Positions 47,207-58,012 of a DNA stretch of 64,000 bases are shown piece by piece. Below the pieces are notes generated by a model, which did not search any database, was not told the origin of the DNA, and saw nothing but the letters and a program-made list of their open reading frames with translations. Origin of the DNA: Borreliella bissettiae DN127. GTDB taxonomy: Bacteria; Spirochaetota; Spirochaetia; Borreliales; Borreliaceae. Location: assembly GCF_000222305.1 (NCBI RefSeq), contig NC_015921.1, positions 1 to 64,000 on the forward strand, written 5' to 3'. A program made the translations under genes and the position numbers. Each line of letters starts with the position of its first letter. Position 1 is the stretch's first letter.

Positions 47207-47878
47207 ATGTTTAATGAAATTTTATGGTTTTTTATGCTACTTACTACTTATTCATTTTTAATTATTGTATCCCTTTTTTTTAAAAAAAACGGATTATTTG
47301 CGTGGGTTGCAGTAGCAATTATTATAGCAAACATTCAAGTTTTAAAACAAATTACAATATTTGGAATTAATGCTACATTGGGCAACATTATTTATGCATC
47401 ATCATACATTGCAACAGACATTCTCTCAGAATTTTATGGAGAAAAAACTTCAAAAAAAGCCGTTTATATTGGATTTATTAGCTTTATTGTCTTTGCAGTA
47501 TTAACAAATGCACAAATTCACTTTATATCAAATAGAACTCAAGAAAATTTTAAAAGTTTAGAAAACATTTTCTCTTCAATACCAGCTTTGCTATTAGCCT
47601 CTCTTGTTGCATACCTAGTATCCCAATTAAACGACGTATATCTATATCAGTTTATTAAAAAAAAATTCCCTAAGTTTTTATTTGTCAGAACCAATGGATC
47701 AACATTAATAAGTGGCTTAATAGATACAACAATTTTTGTAGGCATAGCAACATATTTTAAAGTATTTCCAAAGCAAGCTTTCTTAGACATAGTAATTTCC
47801 ACATATCTAATTAAAGGTTTAGCAGGAATTTTGGGAACGCCTTTTATATATTTTGCAAAATATAAAAACTTTATCTAG
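47207..47878 (+). CDS. Queuosine precursor transporter-like membrane protein (YhhQ/VUT family)
   Basis: The 223-residue protein has six or so membrane segments and both family signatures: ATDILSEFYGEKTSKKAV (about 68-85) and RTNGSTLISGLIDTTIF (about 162-178). E. coli YhhQ imports preQ0/preQ1; queA at 20054-21094 would need such a precursor here, so queuosine salvage is the likely role. A good promoter and AAAAGG site precede it. A diverged second copy follows after 28 bp. Confidence 0.82.
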   Translation: MFNEILWFFMLLTTYSFLIIVSLFFKKNGLFAWVAVAIIIANIQVLKQITIFGINATLGNIIYASSYIATDILSEFYGEKTSKKAVYIGFISFIVFAVLTNAQIHFISNRTQENFKSLENIFSSIPALLLASLVAYLVSQLNDVYLYQFIKKKFPKFLFVRTNGSTLISGLIDTTIFVGIATYFKVFPKQAFLDIVISTYLIKGLAGILGTPFIYFAKYKNFI

Positions 47879-47906
47879 GACAATTAATTTGATACAATTA
47901 AATGTC

Positions 47907-48608
47907 ATGAATAAAGATATGTTTGATTTAAGCTTGTGGATAGGGATATTTCTATTTACATATATAACATTGGGAATTCTTTACCGATTTTTCGGAAAAT
48001 CCGGACTTTTTTGTTTCAATGCAATTATTTCAACAATGTCAAATATTATAATATTAAGAAATTTAAAAACATTTGGAATGTCCTTAAATTTATCAGGCAT
48101 TACTTTTTTATCGGCATCATTCTCTTTAAACTTAATGGTAGAAAAATACAGCAAAAAAGAAGCAACAAATTCTGTGATATTAAGCCTTTTGTTAAATATA
48201 ACTTTTACAATTATGATTAATTTTATGATATTATTCAATCATAATAAATTAGATACCTCAGATATTCATTTTAAAATACTGTTTAATAACCTTACATACA
48301 TTTTAACAATATTAATTGGAACGTATGTGTTTTTTCTTTCCCAATATATAAACATCTTGCTATATAATTATTTTAAGCAAATAAAAATAAAATCCTTATG
48401 GATAATTCATCCTTTATCAAGACTAATTTCTGGATATCTGGCTAATTTGCTAGTTTCAATATCTATAAATACAATACTCAAATTCTACCCTGAAACAAAA
48501 AATATCGAACTTACAAAAGGCTCTCTAATTATTACATTAATAATAATTGCTATCGATACCATTTTCTACCTATTTCTAAATTCTTGGAAAAAAATAAAAG
48601 AGGTTTAA
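47907..48608 (+). CDS. Diverged second VUT-family-like membrane protein
   Basis: The 233-residue protein (from ATG 47907) has the same layout of six or seven membrane segments as the gene before it, but the signatures are eroded. ATDILSEFYG reads ASFSLNLMVEKYS, and NGSTLISGLIDTT reads HPLSRLISGYLANL, so the conserved Asp and Glu residues are largely lost. A longer reading from a TTG at 47853 overlaps the upstream gene. It could be a partner subunit or a transporter for something else. Its stop overlaps that of convergent spoU by 4 bp. Confidence 0.7.
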   Translation: MNKDMFDLSLWIGIFLFTYITLGILYRFFGKSGLFCFNAIISTMSNIIILRNLKTFGMSLNLSGITFLSASFSLNLMVEKYSKKEATNSVILSLLLNITFTIMINFMILFNHNKLDTSDIHFKILFNNLTYILTILIGTYVFFLSQYINILLYNYFKQIKIKSLWIIHPLSRLISGYLANLLVSISINTILKFYPETKNIELTKGSLIITLIIIAIDTIFYLFLNSWKKIKEV

Positions 48609-49261
48609 GAATTAATAAGATTTTCAATAAATTGATAATTTTTAACAACTTGTCTATAATATTTTAATCTCAAATTTGATTTTTCAGCTTCGCTTAACAA
48701 GTAATTAATGTTACTTTTTCTTAAACAAGTCAATAAAGAATACATAACTATAGCAACAGCTACAGAAATATTATAACTTTGAGTAAATCCATACATAGGT
48801 ATTTTTACATATAAATCAGCAGCACGCAATACTTCTGCACTAAGCCCTGTTAATTCTGTTCCAAAAAACACCGCCATTTTATTGTTAATTGTAAAATTTT
48901 CAAGATTTATTGATTGTTCATTCAAAGATGTGGCCACTATGCTATATCCATCAGACCTCAACTTATCAATTGTAAACTTAGAATTTTTATACTTATTTAA
49001 ATTTATCCATTGTGAAGATCCTAAAGTAACATCTGGATTTAAAGTATGTTTATTATTCTTATCAATAACATGAACACCACTGAGTCCTAAAATTTCGCCC
49101 GTTCTAATAGTAGCACTTGCATTTTGAGATTGACAAATGTCTTCTAGCACAAATGTTAAATAATTAGTGCGAATACTTAATACTTTCTCAATCTTAGCTT
49201 TTTTTTCATCTGTAATAAATCTAGACAAAACATCTATTCTTTTTAATACATCATCATCCAT
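48605..49261 (-). CDS. SpoU/TrmH family RNA 2'-O-methyltransferase
   Basis: This trefoil-knot SAM enzyme methylates ribose 2'-OH in tRNA or rRNA. SPOUT motif 1 is NASATIRTGEILGLSGVHVI (about 41-60), motif 2 AVFFGTELTGLS and motif 3 IPMYGFTQSYNISVAVAI, where SLNVSxA is usual. The N-terminal helix and 218-residue length fit TrmH, which methylates G18 of tRNA; the target is not certain. It is divergent from ung by about 80 bp. Confidence 0.87.
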   Translation of the reverse strand: MDDDVLKRIDVLSRFITDEKKAKIEKVLSIRTNYLTFVLEDICQSQNASATIRTGEILGLSGVHVIDKNNKHTLNPDVTLGSSQWINLNKYKNSKFTIDKLRSDGYSIVATSLNEQSINLENFTINNKMAVFFGTELTGLSAEVLRAADLYVKIPMYGFTQSYNISVAVAIVMYSLLTCLRKSNINYLLSEAEKSNLRLKYYRQVVKNYQFIENLINS

Positions 49262-49307
49262 AATAAAAATTAAATTTTAAAAATAATAAATATGTTCTTT
49301 AATATAT

Positions 49308-49336
49308 TTCAAATTACAAACTATTTCTTATATAAT
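49308..49336 (+). promoter_or_regulatory. Promoter abutting ung (predicted leaderless start)
   Basis: TTCAAA (49308-49313) and a perfect TATAAT (49331-49336) are 17 bp apart. The ATG at 49343 is 7 nt past the -10, the normal distance to the first transcribed base. No ribosome site lies between. Confidence 0.6.
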
Positions 49337-49342
49337 ACAAAA

Positions 49343-50014
49343 ATGAAAGTAAAAATTGAAGAATCTTGGAAAGAAGTTTTAAATAATGAATTTAACAAAG
49401 AATACTTTAAAAAACTTGTAAGATTTATAAAACATGAATATAAAACAAAAAATGGAAAAATATTTCCTCCCCCAAAACTTATATTCAATGCTTTTGATTC
49501 TTTACCATTTAAAGACATAAAAGTGGTAATAATTGGACAAGATCCATATCATGGGAAAAACCAGGCAAATGGACTTGCTTTTTCTGTAGATTCAAAAATC
49601 AAAATTCCACCGTCTTTGCAAAACATATTTAAAGAAATAGAAAAAAGTTTAAAAATAAAAACCATCCCAAACGGAGATTTAAAAAGATGGGCAATTCAGG
49701 GAGTATTTCTATTAAATACAATCTTAACGGTCGAAGAAAGCAAACCCTCTTCTCACAAAGCCATTGGGTGGGAAATTTTTACAGATGAAGTAATAAAAAT
49801 AATTTCTAAAAATTTGGAAAACATTGTGTTTATGCTTTGGGGCAATTTAGCAAGAAGTAAAAAAGGACTAATTGACCCAACAAAGCATCTAATTCTTGAA
49901 ACAAGTCATCCATCTCCATATTCAGCAAATAATGGATTTTTAGGATCAAATCATTTTAGCAGCGCTTTAAATTATTTAAAAAAACACAATAAAAATATAA
50001 TAAACTTTCAATAA
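49343..50014 (+). CDS. ung: Uracil-DNA glycosylase
   Basis: Ung removes uracil from DNA to start base excision repair. The catalytic GQDPYH is at 65-70 with Asp67, followed by GLAFSV, and the DNA loop HPSPYSA near 194-200 has the catalytic His. From the ATG at 49343 the protein has 223 residues, the usual length. A reading from 49292 adds 17 residues not typical of the family and begins upstream of the likely promoter. It converges on secG with 83 bp between. Confidence 0.96.
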   Translation: MKVKIEESWKEVLNNEFNKEYFKKLVRFIKHEYKTKNGKIFPPPKLIFNAFDSLPFKDIKVVIIGQDPYHGKNQANGLAFSVDSKIKIPPSLQNIFKEIEKSLKIKTIPNGDLKRWAIQGVFLLNTILTVEESKPSSHKAIGWEIFTDEVIKIISKNLENIVFMLWGNLARSKKGLIDPTKHLILETSHPSPYSANNGFLGSNHFSSALNYLKKHNKNIINFQ

Positions 50015-50097
50015 AATTAATAATGGTTATTTAAAAATCTCTTTACAAAACTATGCGTAAACATACTCACAGCAAGCGTAACAGTAACCAATTTAAA

Positions 50098-50457
50098 TTA
50101 TTTTTCTTTCAAATTGTTTTCTTTAATTTCATTATTAGTATCTGATTCATTATTCTCATCATCCCAGAAAGTTGAACTGTTCTTGTTTTCAGTCTTTATA
50201 TCATTTAAAAAGCTATTATCTGCTCTTCTGGTATTTAGGAAAGATAACAAAACCACAAAGATAAAAAAGAGTGCTATAAAAAATCCAGTAATTTTTACAG
50301 CAACACTTGAAGACTTTGCCCCAAAAATAGAAGAACTACCGCCCCCAAAAACACCGCCTATTCCATCACCCTGCTCATCTTGAATCAAAACTAAAAGGAT
50401 AATAAAAATTGAAACAATAACAAAAATTATAAAAATAAAAAATCTAACTAAATCCAA
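50098..50457 (-). CDS. secG: Preprotein translocase subunit SecG
   Basis: SecG is a small subunit of the SecYEG channel. The 119-residue protein has two membrane helices (about 4-25 and 53-74) with the conserved loop VLIQDEQGDGIGGVFGGGSSSIFG between them, cut here at 23-46. An acidic Asn-rich tail (80-119) is longer than in most SecG. It follows tpiA by 15 bp; the pgk-tpiA-secG order is common in bacteria. Confidence 0.93.
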   Translation of the reverse strand: MDLVRFFIFIIFVIVSIFIILLVLIQDEQGDGIGGVFGGGSSSIFGAKSSSVAVKITGFFIALFFIFVVLLSFLNTRRADNSFLNDIKTENKNSSTFWDDENNESDTNNEIKENNLKEK

Positions 50458-50472
50458 AACAAACCTCTTTAA

Positions 50473-51234
50473 CTAAAGAACATTATTAATTATAGATAAA
50501 AAAGATTCCGCCTTTAAAGATGCTCCACCTATTAACGCACCATCAATATTAGGCTCATTCATAAGCTCTTTTACATTGCTTGAATTAACAGAACCTCCAT
50601 ACTGAATTATAATATCGTCTGAAGCTGACTTTGAATAAAGTCTCATAATCTCAAGCCTAATTGCCTTATGAACCTCTTCTGCTTCCTCTTTAGTTGCGGT
50701 TTTACCCGTTCCAATTGCCCAAACAGGTTCATAAGCTAAAATTATCCTTTTAATATCTGATTCAGAAACACAATTTAACCCTTTTTTAACCTGATTTAAA
50801 ACAACCTCTAAAGTTTTTCCAGAGTCTCTTTCATCAAGAGTTTCCCCAACACAAAGAATTAAGTATTTAAAAGGATGCTTAAGTCCCGCAAGAATCTTTT
50901 TATTTATTATTTCATCTGTTTCTGCTAAATACAACCTACATTCAGAATGACCAAGTATAACATATTCTACTCCAAATTCCAAAAGCATTGAAGGAGAAAT
51001 TTCGCTTGTCCTTGCTCCGCTTTCCATATAAGACATATTCTGAGCGCCAAGAAGAATATTGCTACCCTTAATACATTCTGAAACCTTAGATAAAGCCGTA
51101 AATGGAGGAGTTATCATTATTACAACATCATCTTTTAAGGTCTTAACCTCAGCTGCAATTTTTTTTGCAACAACAGAAGCTTCTGAACTTGTATAATGCA
51201 TTTTCCAATTTCCCGCTAAAAATGTTTTTCTCAT
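50473..51234 (-). CDS. tpiA: Triosephosphate isomerase
   Basis: TpiA interconverts DHAP and glyceraldehyde-3-P. GNWKMH (8-13) holds the substrate-binding Asn and Lys. The catalytic His96 is in LGHSECR, Glu169 in [11 protein letters not shown], and the phosphate loop is YGGSVN. From the ATG at 51234 the protein has the standard 253 residues and starts 1 bp after the pgk stop; a longer frame inside pgk is not coding. Confidence 0.97.
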   Translation of the reverse strand: MRKTFLAGNWKMHYTSSEASVVAKKIAAEVKTLKDDVVIMITPPFTALSKVSECIKGSNILLGAQNMSYMESGARTSEISPSMLLEFGVEYVILGHSECRLYLAETDEIINKKILAGLKHPFKYLILCVGETLDERDSGKTLEVVLNQVKKGLNCVSESDIKRIILAYEPVWAIGTGKTATKEEAEEVHKAIRLEIMRLYSKSASDDIIIQYGGSVNSSNVKELMNEPNIDGALIGGASLKAESFLSIINNVL

Positions 51235-51235
51235 T

Positions 51236-52417
51236 TTAATTCTCCAAAACCTTAATACCCGGTAAAATTCTTCCTTCAAGATATTCAAGCGATGCACCAC
51301 CACCTGTTGAAACATGAGTAATCTTATCAGATAAATTAAATTTATTAACAGCCGCAACAGAATCTCCACCACCAACAACAGTTAAACCTGAGCAAGATGC
51401 TACCATTTCGGCAACCTTGGCAGTTCCTCTTGAAAATAAATCAAATTCAAATACACCAAGAGGGCCATTCCAAATTATGGTTTTGGCAGTTTTTATAACC
51501 TTTTCAATTTCTTTTAAAGTATTGGCTCCAATATCCATGCCAATCTTGTTTTCAGGAATATTAAATGAATCAATGTACTCAGGGGTTGAATTTTTATCAA
51601 AATCACTAGCTACAATATGATCAAGCGGTAAAATTACTTTAACACCCAACTCTTTTGCTTTCTTTAAAAAAGAAGAAGCTATATCAATATATTCATTCTC
51701 TAAAAGAGATTTGCCTATAGAATATCCTTCGGAATGTAAAAAAGTATACGCCATTCCGCCACCAATCACAACTACATTTGACTTTGACAAAAGCGATTCC
51801 AGTACCGCAATCTTTGAAGAAACCTTAGAACCGCCAATAATTGAAACAAATGGCCTTTCAGGATTCTTCAATACTCCGCCAAGAAATTTATCTTCTTTTT
51901 CCATTAAAAATCCACCAACAGATGGCAAATAATCAGAAACTCCTACAGTTGAAGCATGGGCTCTATGAGCTGCACCAAAGGCATCATTTACAAAAACATC
52001 TCCATTTTCAGAAAGTTTTTTTGCAAAATTTTTATCGTTTTTCTCTTCTTCTGCATAAAACCTTACATTTTCAAGCAATACAACATCCCCATCCTTCATT
52101 TGCAAAGTACTATTTACAATTTCACTTCCAATACAATCAGAAAACATTTTGACATCTTGGCCTAAAAGCTCTGATAATCTATTAGCAACGGGTTTAAGAG
52201 AATATTTAGGATTTTTCTTTCCCTCTGGTCTGCCCAAATGACTTACAAGTACAATCCTAGCTCCTCTTTCTTTTAGATACTCTATTGTGGATAATGCAGC
52301 CTTAATTCTAGTATCATCGCTAATGCTCCCCTCTTTTAGGGGAACATTAAAATCACATCTTACTAAAGCTCGCTTGCCAGCAAAGCTACTAAAGTCTTTT
52401 ACTGTTTTTATTGACAT
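51236..52417 (-). CDS. pgk: Phosphoglycerate kinase
   Basis: Pgk transfers phosphate from 1,3-bisphosphoglycerate to ADP. The N-terminal substrate block [12 protein letters not shown] (about 14-25), [12 protein letters not shown], the ATP region GGSKVSSKI and the C-terminal [12 protein letters not shown] are all present. The 393-residue length is normal. It lies 19 bp after gap and is in the same transcript. Confidence 0.97.
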   Translation of the reverse strand: MSIKTVKDFSSFAGKRALVRCDFNVPLKEGSISDDTRIKAALSTIEYLKERGARIVLVSHLGRPEGKKNPKYSLKPVANRLSELLGQDVKMFSDCIGSEIVNSTLQMKDGDVVLLENVRFYAEEEKNDKNFAKKLSENGDVFVNDAFGAAHRAHASTVGVSDYLPSVGGFLMEKEDKFLGGVLKNPERPFVSIIGGSKVSSKIAVLESLLSKSNVVVIGGGMAYTFLHSEGYSIGKSLLENEYIDIASSFLKKAKELGVKVILPLDHIVASDFDKNSTPEYIDSFNIPENKIGMDIGANTLKEIEKVIKTAKTIIWNGPLGVFEFDLFSRGTAKVAEMVASCSGLTVVGGGDSVAAVNKFNLSDKITHVSTGGGASLEYLEGRILPGIKVLEN

Positions 52418-52436
52418 TTTATTACCTTAAGCCTAC

Positions 52437-53468
<1,032 letters not shown>

Positions 53469-53485
53469 TTATTCTTACTAGAATT

Positions 53486-53515
53486 ATTAAATCACAAATT
53501 AATAACAAGTGTCAA
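53486..53515 (-). promoter_or_regulatory. Promoter of gap
   Basis: On the minus strand a perfect TTGACA (53515-53510) overlaps the region just past the BB0058 stop. A TTTAAT or ATTTAA -10 follows at 17-18 bp (53492-53486). The gene starts 42 bp later. Confidence 0.55.
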
Positions 53516-53516
53516 A

Positions 53517-55487
53517 CTATCTTTTTATAAGCACAGTGGCTCCTTCTTGAATATAATCCTTTAAAAAGGTAGAAGATTTTATAGCGCCTTTAGAAATATA
53601 ATCACTTATATCCTCAATTAAAATCTCTCCTAAAATATCTGATTTTTTGTAAACAATAAAACCAGAATCTCTAGTATCGCTGTTTAAAGCACCCTCTTTA
53701 AGAATCAAAAAAACATCGCCCTTTACAACCCCGTTTACTTGACCAAGATCAATAAGAGCATCATCATTTTTAATTTGAAGAATCTTTCCTTTCTTGGGCA
53801 AATAATCATGAAAATCTTTTGAAAAAGAATTTAAAGCATTGCTTAAATAATTAATACCCCCCACATCATAAGAGAAAGAAACAACCTTAATCCCTGTTTT
53901 GCCTGAAAAAACATTCACTAGCAAAGTAGCTGTATTTTTCAAAATATCTGCCTTAAAATCAAAAATTAAAAATAAATCCAAATTATTATTTCTTGAATAA
54001 GAAAATCCTTCGGAAAAATTATTAATCAAATAGTCTCTATTTTTATTGTAATCAAAATTATAGTTAACTATTTCCATATTTAAATTACGTTCAAGCACCC
54101 TTTCAGCGTATCTTAATATCAAATCATTTGCCCCAAAAAACTTATTTTCACTTTGAGTAAAAATAGCCATTTTATAAACCACTCTGTCATCGTAAAGCTT
54201 ATTAAAATCAGCAATGCTTTTATATCCATATTTATAAAATAAAGACTTTCTAACATCAAAAGACACAACGTCATAAAAATCTAAAATTCTAGAATCAGTA
54301 GAATTTCTCTGTTTTGCCAAATAAAAAAGCTGCTCATAAGCCATGATATCTAAATTCATAAGCTTGTATATTTTTGAAAGCAAAAACCTAGCACTATCAT
54401 TATCAGGCCAAATATCAACAGCACTCTTTGCATTAAACAATGCTTTGTTTAAATTTAAAGACTTAAAAGCTTTAAGCCCCTCATTTTCATAATGCTTAGA
54501 AATTTTAGCATTGGAATTATTTTTCAAAAAATTTCTAAAATTAGATGCAAAAAAACTTTCCTCAAGAGCAATATTATAAAATTCTAAATCTTTTTTAAGA
54601 TTTTTAGCTCGCTCCAAATTTAAAATGGCCTTTTCAATATCTCCAAATTTTAAATAAGAATATCCCAATAAATAATAAAGCTCATCAGAATCTTTATTAA
54701 CCAAAATAGCTTTCTTCAATGCCTCTATTGCATCCTCATATTTAAATTCATGCAAATAAACAAGCGCAAGCAATCGATATGCATCAACAACTCCGAAATC
54801 TTTGTAAGAGCTTTCAATTAAAGCTAAATAATTTAAAGCATACTTTTCAGCAAGCCCCAAATTATTAATGCCAATGTAAAATTCAGCTACTCTTTTATGA
54901 AAATCTGGAAAAGATAAAAAATTTACCCTGACTTTATTTATCAAATGCCTAATCTTGTCATGCATTCCCAGCCTTTGATAAATATCAATAAGATGCTCAA
55001 AAGCACTATAATTATTTTGACTATAATCAAGAATAGATAAATAATAATTAGCAGCGGCTATAAATAATCCATTTTTTTCAAAAATTGAAGCAAGTCCAAC
55101 CAAAGCATCAATATTATTCCTCTGTTTAACTAAAACCTCAGAATAGATTTTTTTTGCTTGATCAATTTTATTGTTTTTTAATAATATATTTGCATAAAGA
55201 ATTTTATACTCAGTGTCCTCGTTAGACATTTTAGAGGCTTTCTCTATAAAAAATTGTGCTTGAGTATATATCTTAAGAGAATAGTAAATTGATGCAATAA
55301 ATTTATAAGCTTCATAATAATTGGGATTAATTTTTATAGCCTCAACAAGTTCATCAATAGCATCATAATACCTTTTAGATAAATAATACTCATGGGCCTT
55401 TTGATAATGTCCTAATGCTGTAGTGTCACTTCCTAATAGGATACTAAAATTAAAAAGGAATAACATTAAAAACCGATTAAAATTCAT
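53517..55487 (-). CDS. Exported TPR protein with distinct C-terminal domain (BB0058)
   Basis: The 656-residue protein has a signal peptide (about 1-19). About ten tetratricopeptide repeats run between 24 and 400 (for example HYQKAHEYYLSKRYYDAIDELVEAI and LYYLLGYSYLKFGDIEKAILNLERA, each cut at helix ends). A non-TPR C-terminal part (about 440-656) ends in beta segments with VNGVVKGDVFLILKEG and ILGEILIEDISDYISKG. The last part recalls FlgT-C or LPP20-type flagellar/envelope domains, but this is a guess. It overlaps the CBS gene by 4 nt. Periplasmic scaffold is the likely role. Confidence 0.7.
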   Translation of the reverse strand: MNFNRFLMLFLFNFSILLGSDTTALGHYQKAHEYYLSKRYYDAIDELVEAIKINPNYYEAYKFIASIYYSLKIYTQAQFFIEKASKMSNEDTEYKILYANILLKNNKIDQAKKIYSEVLVKQRNNIDALVGLASIFEKNGLFIAAANYYLSILDYSQNNYSAFEHLIDIYQRLGMHDKIRHLINKVRVNFLSFPDFHKRVAEFYIGINNLGLAEKYALNYLALIESSYKDFGVVDAYRLLALVYLHEFKYEDAIEALKKAILVNKDSDELYYLLGYSYLKFGDIEKAILNLERAKNLKKDLEFYNIALEESFFASNFRNFLKNNSNAKISKHYENEGLKAFKSLNLNKALFNAKSAVDIWPDNDSARFLLSKIYKLMNLDIMAYEQLFYLAKQRNSTDSRILDFYDVVSFDVRKSLFYKYGYKSIADFNKLYDDRVVYKMAIFTQSENKFFGANDLILRYAERVLERNLNMEIVNYNFDYNKNRDYLINNFSEGFSYSRNNNLDLFLIFDFKADILKNTATLLVNVFSGKTGIKVVSFSYDVGGINYLSNALNSFSKDFHDYLPKKGKILQIKNDDALIDLGQVNGVVKGDVFLILKEGALNSDTRDSGFIVYKKSDILGEILIEDISDYISKGAIKSSTFLKDYIQEGATVLIKR

Positions 55488-56263
55488 AAACCTTCCTTTT
55501 CGGAAATCTTTATAACCTTAATATTTCTTTGATGCATATTTTTAATCGAAAAAACCAAATTGTTATATTCCACCTTTTCATTTTTCAAAGGAATCCTCCC
55601 AAAAAGATCATAAACAAAACCTCCAAGAGTATCAAAGTCTCCATTTGGCAAATTTAAATTAAGTTTCTCATTTAAATCCTCTATTAAAATTCTTGCATCA
55701 CAAAGATAAGACCCATCATCAAGGCGAACTATCTCATCAAGTTCATTGTCAAATTCATCTTGAATGTCTCCTACTATCTCTTCAAGAATATCCTCAAGAG
55801 TTACAAGCCCGGAAACTCCACCATACTCATCAACTACAATTGCAATGTGAACATGATTTTCTTGAAATTCTTTTAAAAGAGAGTCTGTTTTTTTGCTTTC
55901 GGGGACAAACATAACCTTTCGCATAATATCTTTTAAATCTATTTCGTAGAAATCTTTCTTACACATATGCAATAGTATGTCTCTTGTATGAATTATCCCA
56001 ACAATATTGTCAATGGTGCCATGATACACAGGAAATCTTGAATGACTACTAGATGTTACAACCTTTAAAAGCTCATCCTTGCTCTTAGCATAATCAACAA
56101 ATATAACTCCTATCCTAGGAACCATAATCTCTTTTACAATAGTCTCTTTAAGAGCATTGAAATTTTTTATCAAAGAAGTTCCAATATTCGACTTATCTTC
56201 AAGATCATTTTCTGGGCTTCCTTTTTTCTTCTTTTTGTTTTTAAAATTAAAAAATCCCAACAT
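55484..56263 (-). CDS. CBS-pair and CorC/HlyC domain protein
   Basis: The 259-residue protein has a short basic start, two CBS domains (about 40-170; IMVPRIGVIFVDYAKS, RFPVYHGTIDNIVGIIHTRDIL cut in two, VDEYGGVSGLVTLEDILEEIVGDIQDE also cut) and a C-terminal CorC_HlyC transporter-associated domain (about 180-255). It lacks the DUF21 membrane part, as in E. coli CorC. The ATG is directly after the ybeY stop, the usual ybeY-corC neighbourhood. Role in Mg2+ or Co2+ handling is inferred from the family. Confidence 0.88.
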   Translation of the reverse strand: MLGFFNFKNKKKKKGSPENDLEDKSNIGTSLIKNFNALKETIVKEIMVPRIGVIFVDYAKSKDELLKVVTSSSHSRFPVYHGTIDNIVGIIHTRDILLHMCKKDFYEIDLKDIMRKVMFVPESKKTDSLLKEFQENHVHIAIVVDEYGGVSGLVTLEDILEEIVGDIQDEFDNELDEIVRLDDGSYLCDARILIEDLNEKLNLNLPNGDFDTLGGFVYDLFGRIPLKNEKVEYNNLVFSIKNMHQRNIKVIKISEKEGL

Positions 56264-56731
56264 CTAAAATACCCTTTTATTTTCTCTTAAGATATTTTCT
56301 TGAAGAATCAACATACCTTCCTTTTGAAAATCATTGGTTTCATGTTTATATCCCATTAAATGCAAAATCCCATGAATAGTGACACGTTGAAGTTCTTCAT
56401 AAATTTCAACATTAAACTCTTGCGCGCTAAATTTTAAATATTCAAAAGATATGACAAGATCTCCTTGTATTTTATAATTTATACCATCAACCAAATCTTC
56501 GTTAAGTTCATTATGTTCATTATAATTAAAAGAGAGAACATCGGTTGGCTCGTTCTTGTTTCTAAATTTCTTGTTCAATTCTTGTATATAAACATTATCA
56601 CAAAGAATCACTGAAAGTTCAAAATCGACAATAGAAAGAGCATTCAAAACAGATACAATAAAATCATAAAAAACACTAAGATGTTCAAATTTAATATTTT
56701 TTACCAATAAATTCAAATCAGATTTGGACAA
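56264..56731 (-). CDS. ybeY: Endoribonuclease YbeY (16S rRNA maturation)
   Basis: YbeY is a zinc metalloprotein acting in 16S rRNA 3' end processing and ribosome quality control. The metal site [11 protein letters not shown] (HxxxHxxxxxH) lies near 124-134, and TDVLSFNYN is the conserved upstream block. The 155-residue length is usual. It abuts the corC-like gene downstream. Confidence 0.93.
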   Translation of the reverse strand: MSKSDLNLLVKNIKFEHLSVFYDFIVSVLNALSIVDFELSVILCDNVYIQELNKKFRNKNEPTDVLSFNYNEHNELNEDLVDGINYKIQGDLVISFEYLKFSAQEFNVEIYEELQRVTIHGILHLMGYKHETNDFQKEGMLILQENILRENKRVF

Positions 56732-56819
56732 ATTAAATATACCTTAGAATAATCCATATATAACTTATAAATATGATTAATTGCTATAGCAATTAAATTA
56801 TTTTATTTTATTTTGCAAA

Positions 56820-57173
56820 CTAAAAACCAAAAAAATCCTTAATTATGTTTTCAAAAGCATCTTCTTGCAAAAAGCCAACAGAAACCTTTGGCTTACCATC
56901 AAGAGGAATAAAAAGAATAGTTGGAAGACTTTGTACTCCAAGCGCAAAAGAAATATCTTGCTCTTTGTCTGTATCTACTTTGTAAAAATCAATACTATTC
57001 TCATACTTTTTAGAAAGTTTTTCAAAAATCGGAGAAAGCATTTTACATGGACCACACCAATTAGCATAAAAATCAATTATTGCAGGCCTATCGCCTCTAA
57101 AATTCCACTCTTTATTGTTTTTATAATCAAAAACTTTAACAACAAAATCTTCTTTGGTTAAAGAAATAGCCAT
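56820..57173 (-). CDS. trxA: Thioredoxin
   Basis: The 117-residue cytoplasmic protein has the redox site WCGPCKM with Cys40 and Cys43, and the cis-Pro loop LPTILFIP. It reduces disulfides in client enzymes. It begins with a short extension (MAISLTKEDF) compared with E. coli Trx. It stands alone between ybeY and divergent rsmE. Confidence 0.95.
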   Translation of the reverse strand: MAISLTKEDFVVKVFDYKNNKEWNFRGDRPAIIDFYANWCGPCKMLSPIFEKLSKKYENSIDFYKVDTDKEQDISFALGVQSLPTILFIPLDGKPKVSVGFLQEDAFENIIKDFFGF

Positions 57174-57246
57174 ATATTTTACATGCCCCCCTATCGACTT
57201 AAAATTATATCACAAATACAATATTAATAATAAGGAATTATAAGAA

Positions 57247-57963
57247 ATGAATCTAATGTTAATAACTTTTAGTGAATTTAAAACAGGAATTCCACTAAAT
57301 GATACTAGGGCAGAACATCTTGTTAAAATCTTAAAATTAAAAGATAACGACAAATTTAAATTTGGTATTCTTGGAGAGAAAAACATTTACCATTGCATTT
57401 ACAAAAAAGATAAAAAACTATTTTTCAAGAAAATCTTTAAAATAGATGAGTCTAATAAACTTAAAAAATTAAATGTACTAATTGGAATGATAAGACCAAT
57501 CGTTGCCAAAAGAATCATAAAAGAACTTGCTAGCATTGGAATATGCGAAATAATTTTTTTTAACACTGAGCTTACCGAAAAATCATACTTAAATTCTAAA
57601 ATCTTTAAAAACAATGACTGCGAAAAACATTTAATAGCCGGAGCAATGCAAGGGGGAGTAACGTACTTACCAAAAATAAAAATTATGAAAAATTTGAAAG
57701 ATAGCCTTAAATATATTAAACAAGAAAATTTTGAAATAAAAATATTGCTTGAAAAAAATAGTGAAAAAAATTTAATTGATATAGAACAAATAAACAATGC
57801 GGCCATCATTGTGGGACCTGAAAGAGGATTTACGGAAAAAGAAAAACAATTAATAGCGCAAAATAATTTTTCCTCTCACAGCATATCTTCAAATATCCTA
57901 AGAACAGAAACAGTCACAATTGCTGCATCTATTATTGCAGCATCAAAACTAATTAATATGTGA
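57247..57963 (+). CDS. rsmE: 16S rRNA (uracil1498-N3)-methyltransferase
   Basis: RsmE methylates U1498 in the 30S decoding region. The N-terminal PUA-like part is followed by the SPOUT knot with LIGMIRPIVAKRII, IVGPERGFTEKEK (about 183-195) and LRTETVTIAA near the end. The 238-residue length is typical. The codons are A-rich like other plus-strand genes. Confidence 0.92.
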   Translation: MNLMLITFSEFKTGIPLNDTRAEHLVKILKLKDNDKFKFGILGEKNIYHCIYKKDKKLFFKKIFKIDESNKLKKLNVLIGMIRPIVAKRIIKELASIGICEIIFFNTELTEKSYLNSKIFKNNDCEKHLIAGAMQGGVTYLPKIKIMKNLKDSLKYIKQENFEIKILLEKNSEKNLIDIEQINNAAIIVGPERGFTEKEKQLIAQNNFSSHSISSNILRTETVTIAASIIAASKLINM

Positions 57964-58012
57964 TTTTCTGTTGGATTTTTTTATCGTTTTAAGTCAATCC
58001 ATTTAAGCAAAA

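Noticed and set aside
51235-51378. N-terminal extension of TpiA by 48 residues
   Set aside because: The extra part lies in another frame of pgk and is unlike any TPI; the ATG at 51234 starts the canonical [12 protein letters not shown].
51841-52165. Plus-strand open frames opposite pgk
   Set aside because: They are antisense frames of pgk with low-complexity His/Gln or Phe/Ile runs, no ribosome site and no family pattern.
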